DNA of 64,000 nt, taken from positions 52,121 through 116,120 of the forward strand of contig NZ_VDCQ01000025.1 of assembly GCF_006265175.1 (NCBI RefSeq), in the 5' to 3' direction. A program made the position numbers and the translations under genes. Positions 8,190 to 15,919 of the stretch are shown here, one piece after another. The notes below the pieces were generated by a model. It was not told the origin of the DNA and did not search any database. It saw nothing but the letters and a program-made list of their open reading frames with translations. Origin of the DNA: Paenibacillus hemerocallicola. Its GTDB lineage: Bacteria; Bacillota; Bacilli; Paenibacillales; NBRC-103111. Positions within the stretch are counted from its first letter, which is position 1, and each line of letters begins with the position of its first letter.

Positions 8190-9146
8190 TGGTAAGTCTC
8201 CCTTTTTGTTATATTGATAACGATTATCAAAGTCATTACCAATATATCGCCGAAGCTTTCCGGCAGCAATGGGAGATGTCGACACATAGGATGGATTTTT
8301 TCGACTCCATCCCGGTTTCCTGGCCTTTTCCTTGAAACTTGTCGGAGAAACGCCTTCATATTTTTTGAAGACTCGGCTGAAATAATAACTGTCCGAATAA
8401 CCGACGCTCTCCGCGATCTCCTTCAGCGTACAATCCGTTTGGAGCAGCAATTCCTTTGCCCGGGTAAGTCGAACGTGCGTCAAATAATCGATGGGACTCG
8501 TATTGTGCCTGCTTTTGAACATTCTCAGAAACTGTCTCGTATTGCAATCGAGCATATCCGCCAATGATTCGAGCGTAATCGGCTGGCCATACTGCTGGTG
8601 CATGTAGCGTACCGCTTGTCCGACCGGATCGGGCTTGGACGATTCGATCCTTTGATTGTCGAGCTGCCACATAAGCTCGTATATGAATTGATGAAACAAC
8701 GTTTTCACCTGCAATTTCTCCAGCAGCCCTGCCAAACCCCATTGCTTATTCATCCGTTCGACGATATCCAGTAATGCAATGGGATAATGCGGAGCGAAAC
8801 CGAATTGCATCTGAAAAGGATTGTTCGTGTCCATAATTCTCACGATCTCTTGTTTGCCGGGCAAAGATGCCGTAGCTTTATACAGGATCATATAGTACTC
8901 GAAGCATTCTTTGGCTCTAATGTCCAGGCAAAGTCCTTTCCCGCCATGAAACACATGGAATCGTTGCGCCGTATGGGGCACGCCGTCCAGCCACACCTGG
9001 GCGCCGCCGCGGGTTGCATACAGAAATACGCTGGCGGGCAATCGGTATGCGCGCAGCTCCTCCCCATTCTCCATTCTCGTATAGCGAATATCCATCAACC
9101 TGACGGAAGCATGGTTCCATAACAATAGGTGGTCATGCAGGTTCAT
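7179..9146 (-). CDS. AraC regulator read through in frame into siderophore-binding lipoprotein
   Basis: One open frame of 655 codons. Residues 1-175 are an AraC-type ligand-binding domain. Residues about 178-275 carry the two AraC helix-turn-helix motifs (ITLESLADMLDCNTRQFLRM; LKEIAESVGYSDSYYFSRVF) and end with GVSPTSFKEK, the usual end of such regulators. About 45 linker codons follow without a stop, then a complete lipoprotein (from residue 320) with its own ribosome site and signal peptide. Bacillus Btr (YbbB) is a known AraC protein with a FhuD-like C-terminal domain, but that one has no export signal. Here separate genes that lost a stop codon, or two products from one frame, seem likelier than a working fusion. 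The ATG at 9146 has only a weak ribosome site nearby. A Fur box precedes the gene. Confidence 0.75.
   Translation of the reverse strand: MNLHDHLLLWNHASVRLMDIRYTRMENGEELRAYRLPASVFLYATRGGAQVWLDGVPHTAQRFHVFHGGKGLCLDIRAKECFEYYMILYKATASLPGKQEIVRIMDTNNPFQMQFGFAPHYPIALLDIVERMNKQWGLAGLLEKLQVKTLFHQFIYELMWQLDNQRIESSKPDPVGQAVRYMHQQYGQPITLESLADMLDCNTRQFLRMFKSRHNTSPIDYLTHVRLTRAKELLLQTDCTLKEIAESVGYSDSYYFSRVFKKYEGVSPTSFKEKARKPGWSRKNPSYVSTSPIAAGKLRRYIGNDFDNRYQYNKKGDLPMRRRTGTSMAATLLFCFALLLSACTTGTTTSNGVNGGSANAEATSPAAKASTATESARVIKHAMGETTLIGTPKRVVILTNEGTEALLAVGVKPVGAVQSWIGSPWYDHIKDEMKDVSVVGDELQPNIELIAGLKPDLIIGNKARQEKVYEQLKQIAPTVFAEDLGGDWQINFKLYMEAINKKEEGDKTMAAFDKRVSEVKAKLGAKTATKVSVARFSATQVRIYQKQSFSGVLLNQLGIARPASQDKESFIEVMSKEKIPSMDGDVLFYFVTEAAGKTDAAKVVQEWMNDPLFKNLSVYKNKKVIQVDEAIWNSAGGYKAANLLLDELAAYFEVK
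8215..8229. promoter_or_regulatory. Fur box inside the long AraC-lipoprotein frame
   Basis: TGATAACGATTATCA matches the Fur 7-1-7 consensus TGATAAT-N-ATTATCA at all but one position. It lies 26 bases upstream of the lipoprotein ATG at 8189. Confidence 0.8.
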
Positions 9147-9207
9147 GCGATCTGTCCAGCCCCTTCTACCTCAAAAGATTGATTGACTACATACCCTTCA
9201 TTATAAA

Positions 9208-9222
9208 TGATAATCATTCTCA
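9208..9222. promoter_or_regulatory. Fur box upstream of the siderophore operon
   Basis: TGATAATCATTCTCA matches the Fur 7-1-7 consensus with one mismatch, and the flanking bases extend the match toward the 19-bp iron box. It lies about 60 bases before the AraC start at 9146. Confidence 0.8.
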
Positions 9223-9272
9223 TTTACAATCATTGATTTTCCATATCTCTCTACTCGTTTGGTTCCGTTACG

Positions 9273-9319
9273 AAAAAAAGGTGCGTTTCAGTCCGTTAAG
9301 GACTAAAACATACCTTTTT
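9273..9319 (-). terminator. Terminator-like hairpin
   Basis: An imperfect hairpin (AAAAAGGT ... CAGTCC / GGACT ... ACCTTTTT) lies between the YdeI-like gene and the siderophore operon, with A-runs and T-runs on both sides, so it could work in both directions. Confidence 0.6.
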
Positions 9320-9358
9320 AACTCTTCTTGACCTTCTTCAGCTTCAATGCTTGAGGCA

Positions 9359-9808
9359 CTACTGGGATTTGCCCGCTCTCAGCGAGCTTACCGCTTTATC
9401 GATACGCCGCTGACGCGTCTCCGCTGTCTTCGCATCTTCGATCGACAGGACGAAACGCCCTTTGTTGCTATAAGATAATTTCTCGAAAAACGATTTCGCT
9501 TCCGGGTCTCCGTCCAGCGCTTCCGCGAAGTCGGCCGGAATGACGATTTCGCGGGGCTCGTTATCCAGCTCGAGCTCGACCTCGATTTCGTCTCCTGCGG
9601 CTACGCCGGCACCCGAACGGTTCGCCGCGCTGAGCGGTATCATGAATCGACCGCCCATGACCGCTACAGTGCTGCGATAAGTATAGCTGCCGATCGACAC
9701 CTTGACCGGAGGCTTCTTGCTTGTCCCCAAACTCGCGACGACTTCCTCCGGAACTTGGATGCCGGTGGCCGTCTTCCCGCCCAACTCGACAATGGTACGA
9801 AATTTCAT
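9359..9808 (-). CDS. DUF1905 / YdeI-type (bacteriocin-protection-like) protein
   Basis: A 149-residue soluble protein. The N-terminal half is a DUF1905-like beta barrel (FRTIVELGGKTATGIQVPEE, SRVA-type core GGRFMIPLSAANRSG, GDEIEVELELD). The C-terminal half has the YdeI/OmpD-associated pattern FAEALDGDPEAKSFFEKLSY followed by KAETRQRRIDKA-like helix. The start ATG at 9808 follows AATAGGAGGCCATTCC. The family is of unproven biochemical role. It is a single gene between the nucleotidyltransferase and the siderophore operon. Confidence 0.75.
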   Translation of the reverse strand: MKFRTIVELGGKTATGIQVPEEVVASLGTSKKPPVKVSIGSYTYRSTVAVMGGRFMIPLSAANRSGAGVAAGDEIEVELELDNEPREIVIPADFAEALDGDPEAKSFFEKLSYSNKGRFVLSIEDAKTAETRQRRIDKAVSSLRAGKSQ

Positions 9809-9875
9809 GGAATGGCCTCCTATTCCAATTGTTCATTATAAAGGTTATTCCCGAAATGATTATCGGCACCCGATA

Positions 9876-11249
9876 CTACCACCCGTATTGCTCCGGTCCC
9901 CATTCCCTGCGGACCAGCTCCTGCTTTTGATAGATCGAAGTCCGATTCGGCAAATCCTCTTCCAGGATGACTCCGGACCCCACGATGCTGTTTACCCCCA
10001 CCTTGCAGCCGGGCATCAAGACCGCATTCACGCCGGTCCTCGCATAATCGCCCATGAAAGTGGCGTTCGCATGCTCCTTCGGATATTCCCGTCGTCCCTT
10101 CACCCTGTGCATCGCATAGCGGTCGTCAAACCGAAGGGTTCCGCATACCGTAGCCGCTCCAAGATCGGTATGGCTTCCGATAATGCCGTAAAACTCCATA
10201 TAATGCGTCAAGTGAACCACATCCATCGTCAGACCGTTGATCTCGGCACAATGGGAAATAATGCACTTATGACCGATTACAGATCCCGCCGACACTTGAC
10301 AATAATTTCCTATGTAAGTATGGTCGCCGATGATATTGTTTCCGCCCAGGATCGCTCCGTTTTCTATGATCGTATGGTCGCCAACGATCACATTTCCTTT
10401 GATCACCACGTTGCGTCCGATTGCACTGCACTTTCCCATTTTCACGAAACCATCTATAGCTGCGCTGGGATGGATCGACGAGCCTTCCCCGAGTACGTGC
10501 CCGGTCAAGCAGCCGCATTGGAGCTTCGCTACTCGCTGGTTCGCCGACAGGATATGCCAGGGCTTATCCAGATCCGCGAATAAGCCTTTCACTTCCACAG
10601 CCGGTACCTCTTTCCCGTCTTGGATATAATCTGCAACCGACATTTCCAGAAAGGCTTCCATGGGCGGCATCATACCGACTTGGACATTAGTGAACAGCCC
10701 TGAATTGGTTTCCGCGTAAGGCCAGAACGTATCCGCAAATGCGAATGCGCAAAAACGGTGAGTGAACGGCCTGCGGGGATGCCCCATGATCTGATCCAGC
10801 TTGCCTTCCGATAAGGTGCAGCAGATCCAGTCTTGGGGCTGTTCTTCTTTAAGCGGATCGACTAACGCCACCGCTTCCTGTCCCCCGGTCTCGAAACGGG
10901 CTATCATTTCCTCCACATCCGACCGGTCCAGCAGGGTATCCCCGTAAAGGACGAGAAAAGCGGAATCCTTCACATACGGTCTAGCCGTATGCAAGGATTT
11001 GGCCGTACCCAAGTTCGGTTGCGTCTGCAGGACCGTCACCCGTCGATCGTTCCGAAAGTAATGACGGATCTGCTCGGCCATGCTGCCGCCGACAATGACG
11101 ATGTGATCAAATCCCAATCCGCCGAGCAGCTCCACGTGATGCCATAAGATCGGACGATTGGCGACTGGTATCATCGCTTTTGGTCGAACTTCGGCGAAGG
11201 GCCAAATCTTCGTGCCGGAACCTGCCGCTAAAATAATAGCTGTCTTCAT
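9876..11249 (-). CDS. Sugar-phosphate nucleotidyltransferase with left-handed beta-helix (GlmU-like)
   Basis: A 457-residue protein. Residues 1-235 are a nucleotidyltransferase domain: LAAGSGTKIWPFAEVRPKAM carries the pyrophosphorylase nucleotide-binding loop (with K in place of the usual R after GSGT), and LVLYGDTLL contains the metal-binding Asp. Residues about 250-430 are hexapeptide repeats (IGRNVVIKGNVIVGDHTIIE and similar) forming a beta-helix, as in GlmU and GDP-mannose/glucose-1-phosphate transferases. The likely reaction is NTP plus sugar-1-phosphate to NDP-sugar. The ATG at 11249 follows GGAAAAGGAGTCGTTC. Expression starts at the strong promoter at 11342-11370, overlapped by an inverted repeat. 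Confidence 0.85.
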   Translation of the reverse strand: MKTAIILAAGSGTKIWPFAEVRPKAMIPVANRPILWHHVELLGGLGFDHIVIVGGSMAEQIRHYFRNDRRVTVLQTQPNLGTAKSLHTARPYVKDSAFLVLYGDTLLDRSDVEEMIARFETGGQEAVALVDPLKEEQPQDWICCTLSEGKLDQIMGHPRRPFTHRFCAFAFADTFWPYAETNSGLFTNVQVGMMPPMEAFLEMSVADYIQDGKEVPAVEVKGLFADLDKPWHILSANQRVAKLQCGCLTGHVLGEGSSIHPSAAIDGFVKMGKCSAIGRNVVIKGNVIVGDHTIIENGAILGGNNIIGDHTYIGNYCQVSAGSVIGHKCIISHCAEINGLTMDVVHLTHYMEFYGIIGSHTDLGAATVCGTLRFDDRYAMHRVKGRREYPKEHANATFMGDYARTGVNAVLMPGCKVGVNSIVGSGVILEEDLPNRTSIYQKQELVRREWGPEQYGW

Positions 11250-11308
11250 GAACGACTCCTTTTCCTGGATGTTGGATAATTTAGAAATATTTATTCAATA
11301 AAATGTTC

Positions 11309-11370
11309 AGTATACGTTCATACTTGTTAGGTACGTATACTATTGTAGGTTGGCTTTTTCGAACTGTCAA
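11309..11370 (-). promoter_or_regulatory. Strong sigma-A promoter with downstream operator-like inverted repeat
   Basis: On the minus strand TTGACA (11370-11365) is followed after exactly 17 bases by TACAAT (11347-11342). Directly next to the -10 box begins a perfect 9-bp inverted repeat, AGTATACGT / ACGTATACT (11341-11333 and 11317-11309), with a 15-base spacer covering the expected start site. This is the layout of a repressor operator. It drives the nucleotidyltransferase at 11249. Confidence 0.75.
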
Positions 11371-11383
11371 CGAATAGAAAAAT

Positions 11384-11431
11384 CAAAAAATCCCCTCCCC
11401 GATACCTTGGTCTCAGCGAAGGGATATAATA
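11384..11431 (-). terminator. Possible terminator
   Basis: A stem ATCCC / GGGAT with further internal pairing is followed by TTTTTT on the minus strand, downstream of the decayed frame at 11563-11905. Confidence 0.45.
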
Positions 11432-11562
11432 TGATCACTTGATTCAATCCAGTTTGCAGGTTTTTCAACCTTTCGGTTATAAGTCTATGAAAACGTCAAT
11501 CAGCCCCCACTATATTAAAAGCTGAAGGCTGGTTTGGTCCTAGCGAAATATTGCACACAAAC

Positions 11563-11905
11563 CTATCGATTGGTCCGAACGGCTTCCAAAAAGTAGCTAA
11601 CCGCTTCGGCAACACCGTTGCCGTAGGTTCCGTTCGCGAGAAACGTCGTGTAGGGCAATCGATGCTGACACAGCCATTCCAGCACGGCCGACTCTCCTCT
11701 TCCTGCCGCCTGCGTATCGGGGAACAGCAGCTCCACATACCCCTCGCTTTTCTTCAACCTCTCCTTGGACACGCCGCGATCCCGGAGTGAGGAGCGCCAG
11801 CATGTCTGCAAGCAGCTTATTCGCGCCTCTGCATGAGGCCGGCGTTCGTCGCCCCTTGGCCCAAAATCGACCGGATCATTACGGACCGCGCAGCTCCGCG
11901 GGAGG
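11563..11905 (-). pseudogene. Decayed gene fragment, family not recognised
   Basis: The C-terminal 60 residues read like a real protein (GYVELLFPDT, LEWLCQHRLPYTTF, ANGTYGNGVAEAVSYF). Going upstream, plausible sequence continues only by changing frame twice: ANKLLADMLALL in one frame and GQGATNAGLMQRR in another, both near 11790-11870. This points to at least two frameshifts in a formerly longer gene. Further upstream on the same strand (12062-12200) another frame contains YDLDTGKKTLVSKAADG, which resembles a beta-propeller blade and may be a second remnant. No function is assigned. Confidence 0.4.
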
Positions 11906-11965
11906 ATGTCCGCCATTTGGAAAGTATCGGGATAGGTGTGACCATGGTTTAATCTTGTTCTATAT

Positions 11966-12020
11966 GGGGCGATACCGGCGTAACTGTCACCAAGTGCAAT
12001 CGAGTGGATATAAATGTAAA
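11966..12020 (+). repeat. 60-bp dispersed repeat, copy A
   Basis: Contains the shared core (GATACCGGCGTAACTGTCAC, then CAAGTGCAAT, then GTGGATATAAATGTAAA). Three other copies are at 20995-21050, 21425-21483 (inverted) and 23377-23433. See findings. Confidence 0.75.
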
Positions 12021-12043
12021 AACTCTCCGACGGAGAGTTTTTT
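12017..12043. terminator. Bidirectional rho-independent terminator
   Basis: The stem AAACTCTCCG / CGGAGAGTTT with a one-base loop (A), flanked by A and T runs on both sides, overlaps the end of repeat copy A. Confidence 0.7.
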
Positions 12044-12229
12044 CTAAAATGACAGTACAAGCGGTATCCCGGTTTGTTTAATAAGTCAGATAATCCACCG
12101 GCGAGTCGGAGATCATGTTGCCGGGAGTAACCGTCAGCGGCCTTGCTCACCAGTGTCTTCTTTCCGGTATCGAGATCGTAAGTTCTTCGGCAGTTGCCCG
12201 CCTATGCCTATGCAGGCGGCCCGGATCGT

Positions 12230-12595
12230 TTACAACATGTGACGGACGGCATTGGCGGAAAACAAAATGGTGCCGACGACTACGAACACGCCTCCGACCG
12301 AAACCGCGGCTACGAAAGCGGCGCTGCCCGTCAGCAGCATGCACGCGAGCCCTGCCATCATTAGCGGTATGCCGAGCATGTGAAGCCAGAAGTGCCATTT
12401 TCCGAGTCTTGAATTCGCGGCAGCGGGATACAGCTGATACAGCAAGCCCCCGAGCGCCAATGATACCCATCCAAGCAAATTAACGTGAGCGTGAACAGGG
12501 GACAGCGTGTAGTTTTCCGTCATGGACATCGCCATGCCCATAATAACGCCTATAACAAAATAAAAAGTAGAACCGACGATCATTTTCCTGGCCAA
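12230..12595 (-). CDS. Small heme-copper oxidase subunit I-like membrane protein
   Basis: A 121-residue protein with four membrane helices. The motif SPVHAHVNLLGWV (about residues 32-44) resembles the heme-ligand histidine region seen in cbb3/NorB-type subunit I proteins; databases often call such short proteins cytochrome-c oxidase. It is far shorter than a full subunit I (about 450-550 residues), so an independent small hemoprotein or sensor is possible. The TTG at 12595 is chosen because CGAGGAGGAGACGCATT lies 9 bases upstream; a later ATG (MIVGSTFYF) is an alternative. No oxidase partner genes are adjacent, although ctaB (heme O synthase) is at 58.5 kb. Confidence 0.65.
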   Translation of the reverse strand: MARKMIVGSTFYFVIGVIMGMAMSMTENYTLSPVHAHVNLLGWVSLALGGLLYQLYPAAANSRLGKWHFWLHMLGIPLMMAGLACMLLTGSAAFVAAVSVGGVFVVVGTILFSANAVRHML

Positions 12596-12822
12596 AATGC
12601 GTCTCCTCCTCGATACGTTTATATTCAACCTGTACAAACTTGCTCACACCTCTCGTCTCCGCGAAGGTTTGAGACAATTGGCGAAACCCCGGTCAGCGCT
12701 TGCTCAATCGACAAGGAGTCGCTCCCGTTCGAACCTGCACGCCCCTTTCCGACGACCACCTTCTATGACGGAAACGGCGGCCCGCACGCCTTTCAATGTA
12801 TCACGGCCCGCTTCATCCCGGT

Positions 12823-12840
12823 ATTATACGATCGTATAAT
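12823..12840. promoter_or_regulatory. Perfect 18-bp palindrome, operator-like
   Basis: ATTATACGATCGTATAAT is a perfect palindrome that places a TATAAT hexamer on each strand. It lies in the 290-base region between the small membrane protein and the histidine-kinase remnant, where no gene is supported. A TetR/MerR-type operator for a lost or distant regulator is one reading. Confidence 0.45.
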
Positions 12841-12890
12841 CGTGGTTTGCCCACAGCTCCTCCGACGTTTATATAATGACTTAAACGAGA

Positions 12891-12989
12891 AGCGTGATGT
12901 TAAGAGTGCCTGGGGCGGGCACGCTGTTTACGCTTACGGTTCCCGAGATCAAAGCCGTGGATGAAGCCAAAGCGGAAAGGAAATCATAG
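12891..12989 (+). pseudogene. C-terminal scrap of a sensor histidine kinase
   Basis: The frame reads VPGAGTLFTLTVPE and then a charged tail ending at a TAG (12987-12989). The GxGTxFTLTxP pattern is the last beta strand of the HATPase domain of histidine kinases. Nothing upstream continues it, so only the final 30 or so codons remain. The XRE gene begins 40 bases later. Confidence 0.45.
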
Positions 12990-13028
12990 AATTCGTGGAC
13001 GATTTTTTTCTGAGAGGGGCATATGCAT

Positions 13029-13253
13029 ATGAAGTACGAACTTGGCCGTTGCCTGCTGGAAGAAAGGCTTCAGGAAGCAGGAATGCCGCTGGAACGGCTG
13101 GCGCTTGAACTGCGGGTGAGACGGGAGCGGCTGGTTGACTTTATCGGCAATAAAAGAGTAATGTCTCTTAAGCTCGCAATTTCGATCGCCGATACGCTGC
13201 AGTGCGATGTGCGCAGCCTGTACGAATTAACGCCTTCCGATGAACGCCGTTAG
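13029..13253 (+). CDS. XRE family (Cro/CI-type) DNA-binding protein
   Basis: A 74-residue protein that is almost entirely one helix-turn-helix domain: LLEERLQEAGMPLERLALEL, then VRRERLVDFIGNKRVMSLKL, and the usual C-terminal ADTLQCDVRSLYEL (as in YozG-like small regulators). The ATG at 13029 is preferred (GAGAGGGG 9 bases upstream) over an ATG six bases earlier. No target is evident. A 13-base string (CAGCTGTTAGTAG) downstream at about 13395 recurs near 23060. Otherwise 13254-13495 holds nothing recognised. Confidence 0.8.
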   Translation: MKYELGRCLLEERLQEAGMPLERLALELRVRRERLVDFIGNKRVMSLKLAISIADTLQCDVRSLYELTPSDERR

Positions 13254-13495
13254 TCAGCGGACGGGTAACAGAATGTGAACTTTCAACAAAATAAGCTATC
13301 GCCAGAGCAACGGAAAACGGCGACTCCGGTTATCATGAATGGTTGATCCATGACCCGCACGGTCGCCCTATCGTTATTCGTGTGTTGCAGTAACAGCTGT
13401 TAGTAGGGGGATAGGTTGCAAAACATGCTCGGGTATCGCCTGCGAACGAACGTTACAATAGAAAGTTCGATGAGGGAAACCGATTGTTGATGTAC

Positions 13496-13514
13496 AAAAA
13501 AGAGGAGCTCCTCT
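13496..13514 (-). terminator. Rho-independent terminator of the MFS gene
   Basis: The palindromic stem AGAGGAGCTCCTCT is followed on the minus strand by six Ts, 50 bases past the MFS stop. Confidence 0.8.
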
Positions 13515-13563
13515 GAATCAAGCTCCCCCCTCCGACTACTCCCCTATTTCAGCTATGCTTGTC

Positions 13564-14745
13564 TTACTGTTCGATTTTGCGAGAAGCACCGACGAACCAT
13601 ACGAGGAAAGCATAGCAAAGAAATGCGATGAAGCCATAACCGCCGAATACGTCATACCGGGTAGAGAAATAACCGAAGCCAAGCCCGGCAACGATGTGCA
13701 CCAGATTCTCCCCCAGTGACTGGAAGGAATCGATCGTAGCCCGCATGCCGGAATCGATCCGGTGATGCAAATAGCCGCTGGCAAGCGGTCCCATTATGCC
13801 GGAGAACAAGCAGATGACCAGCATCGCCGCCAAGCCGATATAATCCTTGTTGGCCGCCACATAAGTAAATCCGATGGCAAATACAGCCGTAATGATGAAT
13901 ATAAGCGATTTGAGGCTGAACCTGCCGATCAGTACATGGGCAAGCAAGTTGCCCGGCAGCTGAAGCAGCATGATTACCGATGACAGTACGCCGAAGTAAG
14001 CAATCGGCATCTCCAGCCTGTTCGCGTACAGCTGCCAAAATTCTTCAATGTAGCCCATGGATGCGCCCGTTACCATTCCGGACAGCACCATAAGGCTGAC
14101 ACCCTGATTTTTCCGGAAAAATTGCAGAGACGCCGATACATATTGCTTGAACGGAATCTCTTCCTCGACTTCGGCATCTTCTGTAGCTGCGGGCGGCTCT
14201 ACCAGCAGGCAGGACAGTAGCAATGCGATCAGCGCGCTTCCGAGCGATATCCAATAGTTGAATTCCAGGCCGAACCGACTGGCAAGCAAGCTTCCGCACA
14301 ATGCGGCCAGAATGGCGGATACGAGATCGCAGGCGTTCAGCCGGCCCAGCTGTTTTTCAAAATCGGACGATTTTCCTTGCATCGCCAAAGAATCGTAGAG
14401 CAGGGCGGTCTCCGATCCGCTGCTGGCCGATCGGCTGACTCCCGCCAAGAAGACGACCAACGCGAAGTGCCAAAACTCGGTCGCAAACAACAGGATCAAA
14501 AACTCTCCGCATCCCAACAGGGCGCTTATGACCAGCATCTTTTTCCGGCCCCATTTGTCGGCCATCATCCCGGTCGGCACTTCGAGAAGAACGATCGTCA
14601 AGGCAAAAATAATTTCCGTATACACGACCATCTGTACGGTCATGCCCCGCTCTTCCCAGAATAGTCTTTCGATTACATAAGCCGGGATGAGGCTGGAGAA
14701 AAATCGGATCGCGAACAGGATCCGAAGGTTGGTCGTATCGTTCAT
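13564..14745 (-). CDS. MFS transporter
   Basis: A 393-residue inner-membrane protein with about twelve helices. The loop 2-3 motif (GMMADKWGRKKMLV, near residues 60-73) and the pattern VPTGMMAD identify the major facilitator superfamily, close to uncharacterised Bacillus/Paenibacillus efflux proteins. The charged central loop (EDAEVEEEIPFKQY) separates the two six-helix halves. The ATG at 14745 follows GGAGAGGAGCTCATTT; the longer frame adds six residues from a TTG. It is transcribed from 14895-14923 with a leader of about 140 bases. Substrate unknown. Confidence 0.85.
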   Translation of the reverse strand: MNDTTNLRILFAIRFFSSLIPAYVIERLFWEERGMTVQMVVYTEIIFALTIVLLEVPTGMMADKWGRKKMLVISALLGCGEFLILLFATEFWHFALVVFLAGVSRSASSGSETALLYDSLAMQGKSSDFEKQLGRLNACDLVSAILAALCGSLLASRFGLEFNYWISLGSALIALLLSCLLVEPPAATEDAEVEEEIPFKQYVSASLQFFRKNQGVSLMVLSGMVTGASMGYIEEFWQLYANRLEMPIAYFGVLSSVIMLLQLPGNLLAHVLIGRFSLKSLIFIITAVFAIGFTYVAANKDYIGLAAMLVICLFSGIMGPLASGYLHHRIDSGMRATIDSFQSLGENLVHIVAGLGFGYFSTRYDVFGGYGFIAFLCYAFLVWFVGASRKIEQ

Positions 14746-14894
14746 AAATGAGCTCCTCTCCAAGTTCCGATTGGGCTTCTTGCTGCGCTCAACCGGAGCC
14801 GGAGGTGCTCGGGGACTGGCGGCTACATCTTAGCAGGGGGGTCTTGCGAATGGAATCATTTGACGGTCTCCTTCATTCGAATTGACGTACCCTC

Positions 14895-14923
14895 ATCATA
14901 AGCGGCGTGATTCGGCGGGTCAA
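14895..14923 (-). promoter_or_regulatory. Sigma-A promoter of the MFS gene
   Basis: On the minus strand TTGACC is followed after 17 bases by TATGAT, inside the short gap after the TetR gene. The leader between it and the ATG is about 140 bases and shows no riboswitch I recognise. Confidence 0.65.
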
Positions 14924-14930
14924 TCAAATG

Positions 14931-15689
14931 TTATGCCTTCCGAATCAGTATGCCGATGCCATCCATAATACGCTCAAGTCCGAACGAGTAAGCATGCTCC
15001 GGATTGTGGGGACCCTGATTCGCTTGGCCTGCCGCCTCCCCGACACGCGATGCGAGCGGGAATTGCGACGGATCGATCAGTCTTTCCAGAACCGGCGCGT
15101 GAGCCAGCCACCATTCATTCTCGTCCATTTCCGTCATTCGCTGATTCGCCTTCATTGCCGTTTTCAACCGCGCGCAGCTTTCTACATGCATGAGTACTAG
15201 GGACAAAGTCGCATCCATCTCGATATCGCTCAGACCGATCCCTTCCAATGCCCGAAGCTCGATCTCGTATTTCAGCGTCGTATGGGGACCGAGTACCGGA
15301 CGTCTGCCCGACAAATCCAGAATCCACGGATGTTCCCAATACAGCTCCCAATTTTTCTCCGCTATGAATCGCAGCGCTTGGCGCCAGTCTTCTCCTTGCT
15401 CTGCCGGTTCGCTTGCACTTTCATATAAACGGTCATAAGCCGAATCATGCATAAGATCAAGCAGCTCCGTCTTCCCGGGCACATACGTATATAGCGACAT
15501 CGTCCCTACTCCGAGCCGTTCCGCCACTTTGCGCATGGATAACTCCTCGATGCCATCGGTATCGGCGATTTCCATGCCCGCCGTAACGATACTCTTGATC
15601 GTCAGCCCCGATCGCCCAGGTACGGTCTGGGAGCCCCATAATAAATTCAAGCTGCGCGCAGGGTCGATCCCCGTTCTCTTCTGGCTCAT
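14931..15689 (-). CDS. TetR family repressor with TetR_C-type ligand domain
   Basis: A 252-residue protein. Residues about 27-72 are the TetR DNA-binding domain (IVTAGMEIADTDGIEELSMR, KVAERLGVGTMSLYTYVPGK). The C-terminal 150 residues resemble the TetR_C_1 ligand-binding domain, which often senses drugs. It is divergent from the DrrA/DrrB-type efflux genes and almost certainly controls them from the shared 230-base intergenic region, where a TGTAC-G-GTACA repeat sits on the efflux promoter. The ATG at 15689 follows TTGGAGATAGAGCTTAC. Confidence 0.9.
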   Translation of the reverse strand: MSQKRTGIDPARSLNLLWGSQTVPGRSGLTIKSIVTAGMEIADTDGIEELSMRKVAERLGVGTMSLYTYVPGKTELLDLMHDSAYDRLYESASEPAEQGEDWRQALRFIAEKNWELYWEHPWILDLSGRRPVLGPHTTLKYEIELRALEGIGLSDIEMDATLSLVLMHVESCARLKTAMKANQRMTEMDENEWWLAHAPVLERLIDPSQFPLASRVGEAAGQANQGPHNPEHAYSFGLERIMDGIGILIRKA

Positions 15690-15782
15690 GTAAGCTCTAT
15701 CTCCAATTCGTTTATTGTTGTACCCATTTTAACATAAATAGCCTCCCTCTCCGAATATTCGAAAACGCATATGAATTGACGG

Positions 15783-15822
15783 TTGACAAATGATTCAAAT
15801 GAATAGTACACTGTACGGTACA
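15783..15822 (+). promoter_or_regulatory. Efflux promoter with overlapping TetR-type operator
   Basis: TTGACA (15783-15788) is followed after 18 bases by TACACT (15807-15812), and the perfect inverted repeat TGTAC-G-GTACA (15812-15822) begins on the last base of the -10 box. It stands 100 bases before the ATPase gene; binding of the divergent TetR protein here is inferred. Confidence 0.7.
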
Positions 15823-15919
15823 TACTACGAATATCGATATGCGGCTGTCTTCGAAAGCTTCTAGTCCGGTTAGGCAGCTCACTTGGACGTTCGCAGCCGA
15901 TTGAAGGAGGATTTCGAAC

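Noticed and set aside
14746..14894. Long leader of the MFS gene examined for a riboswitch or T-box
   Set aside because: No T-box sequence, specifier loop or known aptamer landmarks could be found.
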